From assembly GCA_027297485.1 (NCBI GenBank), contig JAPUHZ010000188.1, forward strand, positions 1 to 6,065: a DNA stretch of 6,065 bases, given 5' to 3'. Below are positions 5,365 to 6,065 of the stretch, in pieces. Position numbers and translations under genes: made by a program. Position 1 is the stretch's first letter. Each line of letters opens with the position of its first letter. The notes beneath the pieces were generated by a model. That model searched no databases. It saw only the letters and a program-made list of their open reading frames with translations, and was not told where the DNA came from. The DNA comes from Deltaproteobacteria bacterium (GTDB lineage: Bacteria; Desulfobacterota_B; Binatia; UBA9968).

Positions 5365-6039
5365 ATGATCCTTCGAGAGAAGAAAAATATGTTGATTCTG
5401 AGAAACTTACAAGAGAGATGTGACCCTCAGTGGGCCTGCCTTCTGGTCGTGGATGTCCAGAACGACTTCGTAAGCCCCAAAGGAAGCTGTGCGCAAAGAG
5501 GTGAGGACGTTAGCGTGGCTGAGGCCATGGTACCAAGACTCATCCGCCTCATTGAAAAGGCTAGGCGAGTTGCACTGCCGATCATTTACGTTAAAACGAC
5601 CCACAGCGAGTGGACCGATACCCCGTCTTGGATGTATCGAAAATCCCAGCAGAAAGAGCTAAATACCTGTCGTGAGGGGAGCTGGGGGGCGGAGTTATAT
5701 GAGGGGATTTCCCCTCTCCCAGAGGAAAGGGTGGTTATCAAGCACCGTTACAGTGCATTTATTAACACGGACCTGAACACGGTCCTCAAGGCAAAAGGCA
5801 TCCAGAGTGTGCTGGTAACCGGTGTTGCCACGAATGTCTGTGTGGAAACAACAGCCAGAGACGCCTACATGTATGATTACTACGTTACGATGGTCGATGA
5901 CTGTGTGGCGGCTTACGACCCCAAGCTCCACGAGAGTACCTTGGAAAACATGCGCCAACACTTCGGCCTTGTGGCTTCCTCCAAAAAAGTCATGGATACT
6001 TGGCAGGACCTGAAGCAAAAAAGGGCCGCTGTTTCGTAA
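5365..6039 (+). CDS. isochorismatase-fold cysteine hydrolase, RutB-like
   Basis: A 224-residue cysteine hydrolase of the isochorismatase superfamily. The triad is Asp30 in LLVVDVQNDFV, Lys126 in VVIKHRYSAF and Cys159 in VTGVATNVCVETTARDA. GSW-x2-ELYEGISP before the lysine, the RYSAF-x-NT block and the ATNVCVE-T-RDA nucleophile loop resemble RutB-type ureidoacrylate amidohydrolases and related amidases. No other rut gene is present, so a role in pyrimidine breakdown is only one possibility. The start is uncertain. ATG 5344 has no ribosome site, ATG 5365 has GGAGGG twelve bases upstream, and ATG 5389 has a weak GAGAGAAG; I chose 5365. No signal peptide is seen. It follows SDR-2 and mirrors the SDR-1/hydrolase pair on the other strand, but its nucleophile loop (ATNVCVE versus TTSGCVR) places it in a different subfamily from that enzyme. 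Confidence 0.93.
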   Translation: MILREKKNMLILRNLQERCDPQWACLLVVDVQNDFVSPKGSCAQRGEDVSVAEAMVPRLIRLIEKARRVALPIIYVKTTHSEWTDTPSWMYRKSQQKELNTCREGSWGAELYEGISPLPEERVVIKHRYSAFINTDLNTVLKAKGIQSVLVTGVATNVCVETTARDAYMYDYYVTMVDDCVAAYDPKLHESTLENMRQHFGLVASSKKVMDTWQDLKQKRAAVS

Positions 6040-6065
6040 ACTTTGCCTCACCGTCAAGAAGAAGG

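Overview
The window is ordinary bacterial chromosome-type DNA with intermediate GC. It has tightly packed genes, clear Shine-Dalgarno sites and at least one good sigma70-like promoter. A small lipoprotein with a classical lipobox suggests a diderm (Gram-negative-type) bacterium. Nothing in the sequence fixes the genus. I saw no rRNA, tRNA, CRISPR array, insertion sequence or phage gene.

Layout. Positions 1-296 hold no confident gene; a frame open from the window edge (3-242, +) may be the tail of a truncated gene. Positions 297-2975 (minus strand) read, in transcription order: an amidohydrolase_2-family metal-dependent enzyme (2975-1965), a classical short-chain dehydrogenase/reductase (SDR-1, 1809-1066) and an isochorismatase-fold cysteine hydrolase resembling N-carbamoylsarcosine amidase (1013-297). 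A sigma70-like promoter lies before the amidohydrolase, and a second lies in the 155-base gap before SDR-1, so the last two genes may also be expressed on their own. Positions 3103-4116 (plus) hold moaA, the radical-SAM GTP 3',8-cyclase of molybdenum cofactor synthesis, transcribed divergently from the amidohydrolase. A small lipoprotein gene (4413-4117, minus) abuts the moaA stop codon with no intervening base. Positions 4575-6039 (plus) hold a second SDR (SDR-2) followed by a second isochorismatase-fold cysteine hydrolase, this one RutB-like.

How the genes may work together. The striking pattern is two independent 'SDR then cysteine hydrolase' pairs on opposite strands, flanking moaA and the lipoprotein. 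One of them is preceded by an amidohydrolase. Amidohydrolase_2 enzymes cleave or decarboxylate small organic acids, SDRs oxidise or reduce alcohols and ketones, and isochorismatase-fold cysteine hydrolases usually cleave amide, carbamoyl or ureido bonds. Together they look like accessory catabolism of a small nitrogen-containing or ring-derived compound. moaA could supply cofactor to a molybdoenzyme outside the window; that link is inference. The two SDRs differ in predicted cofactor preference. SDR-2 departs from the family consensus at four motifs, including the usual catalytic serine position, and this is the most distinctive protein-level observation here. I see no convincing new defence or mobile system.
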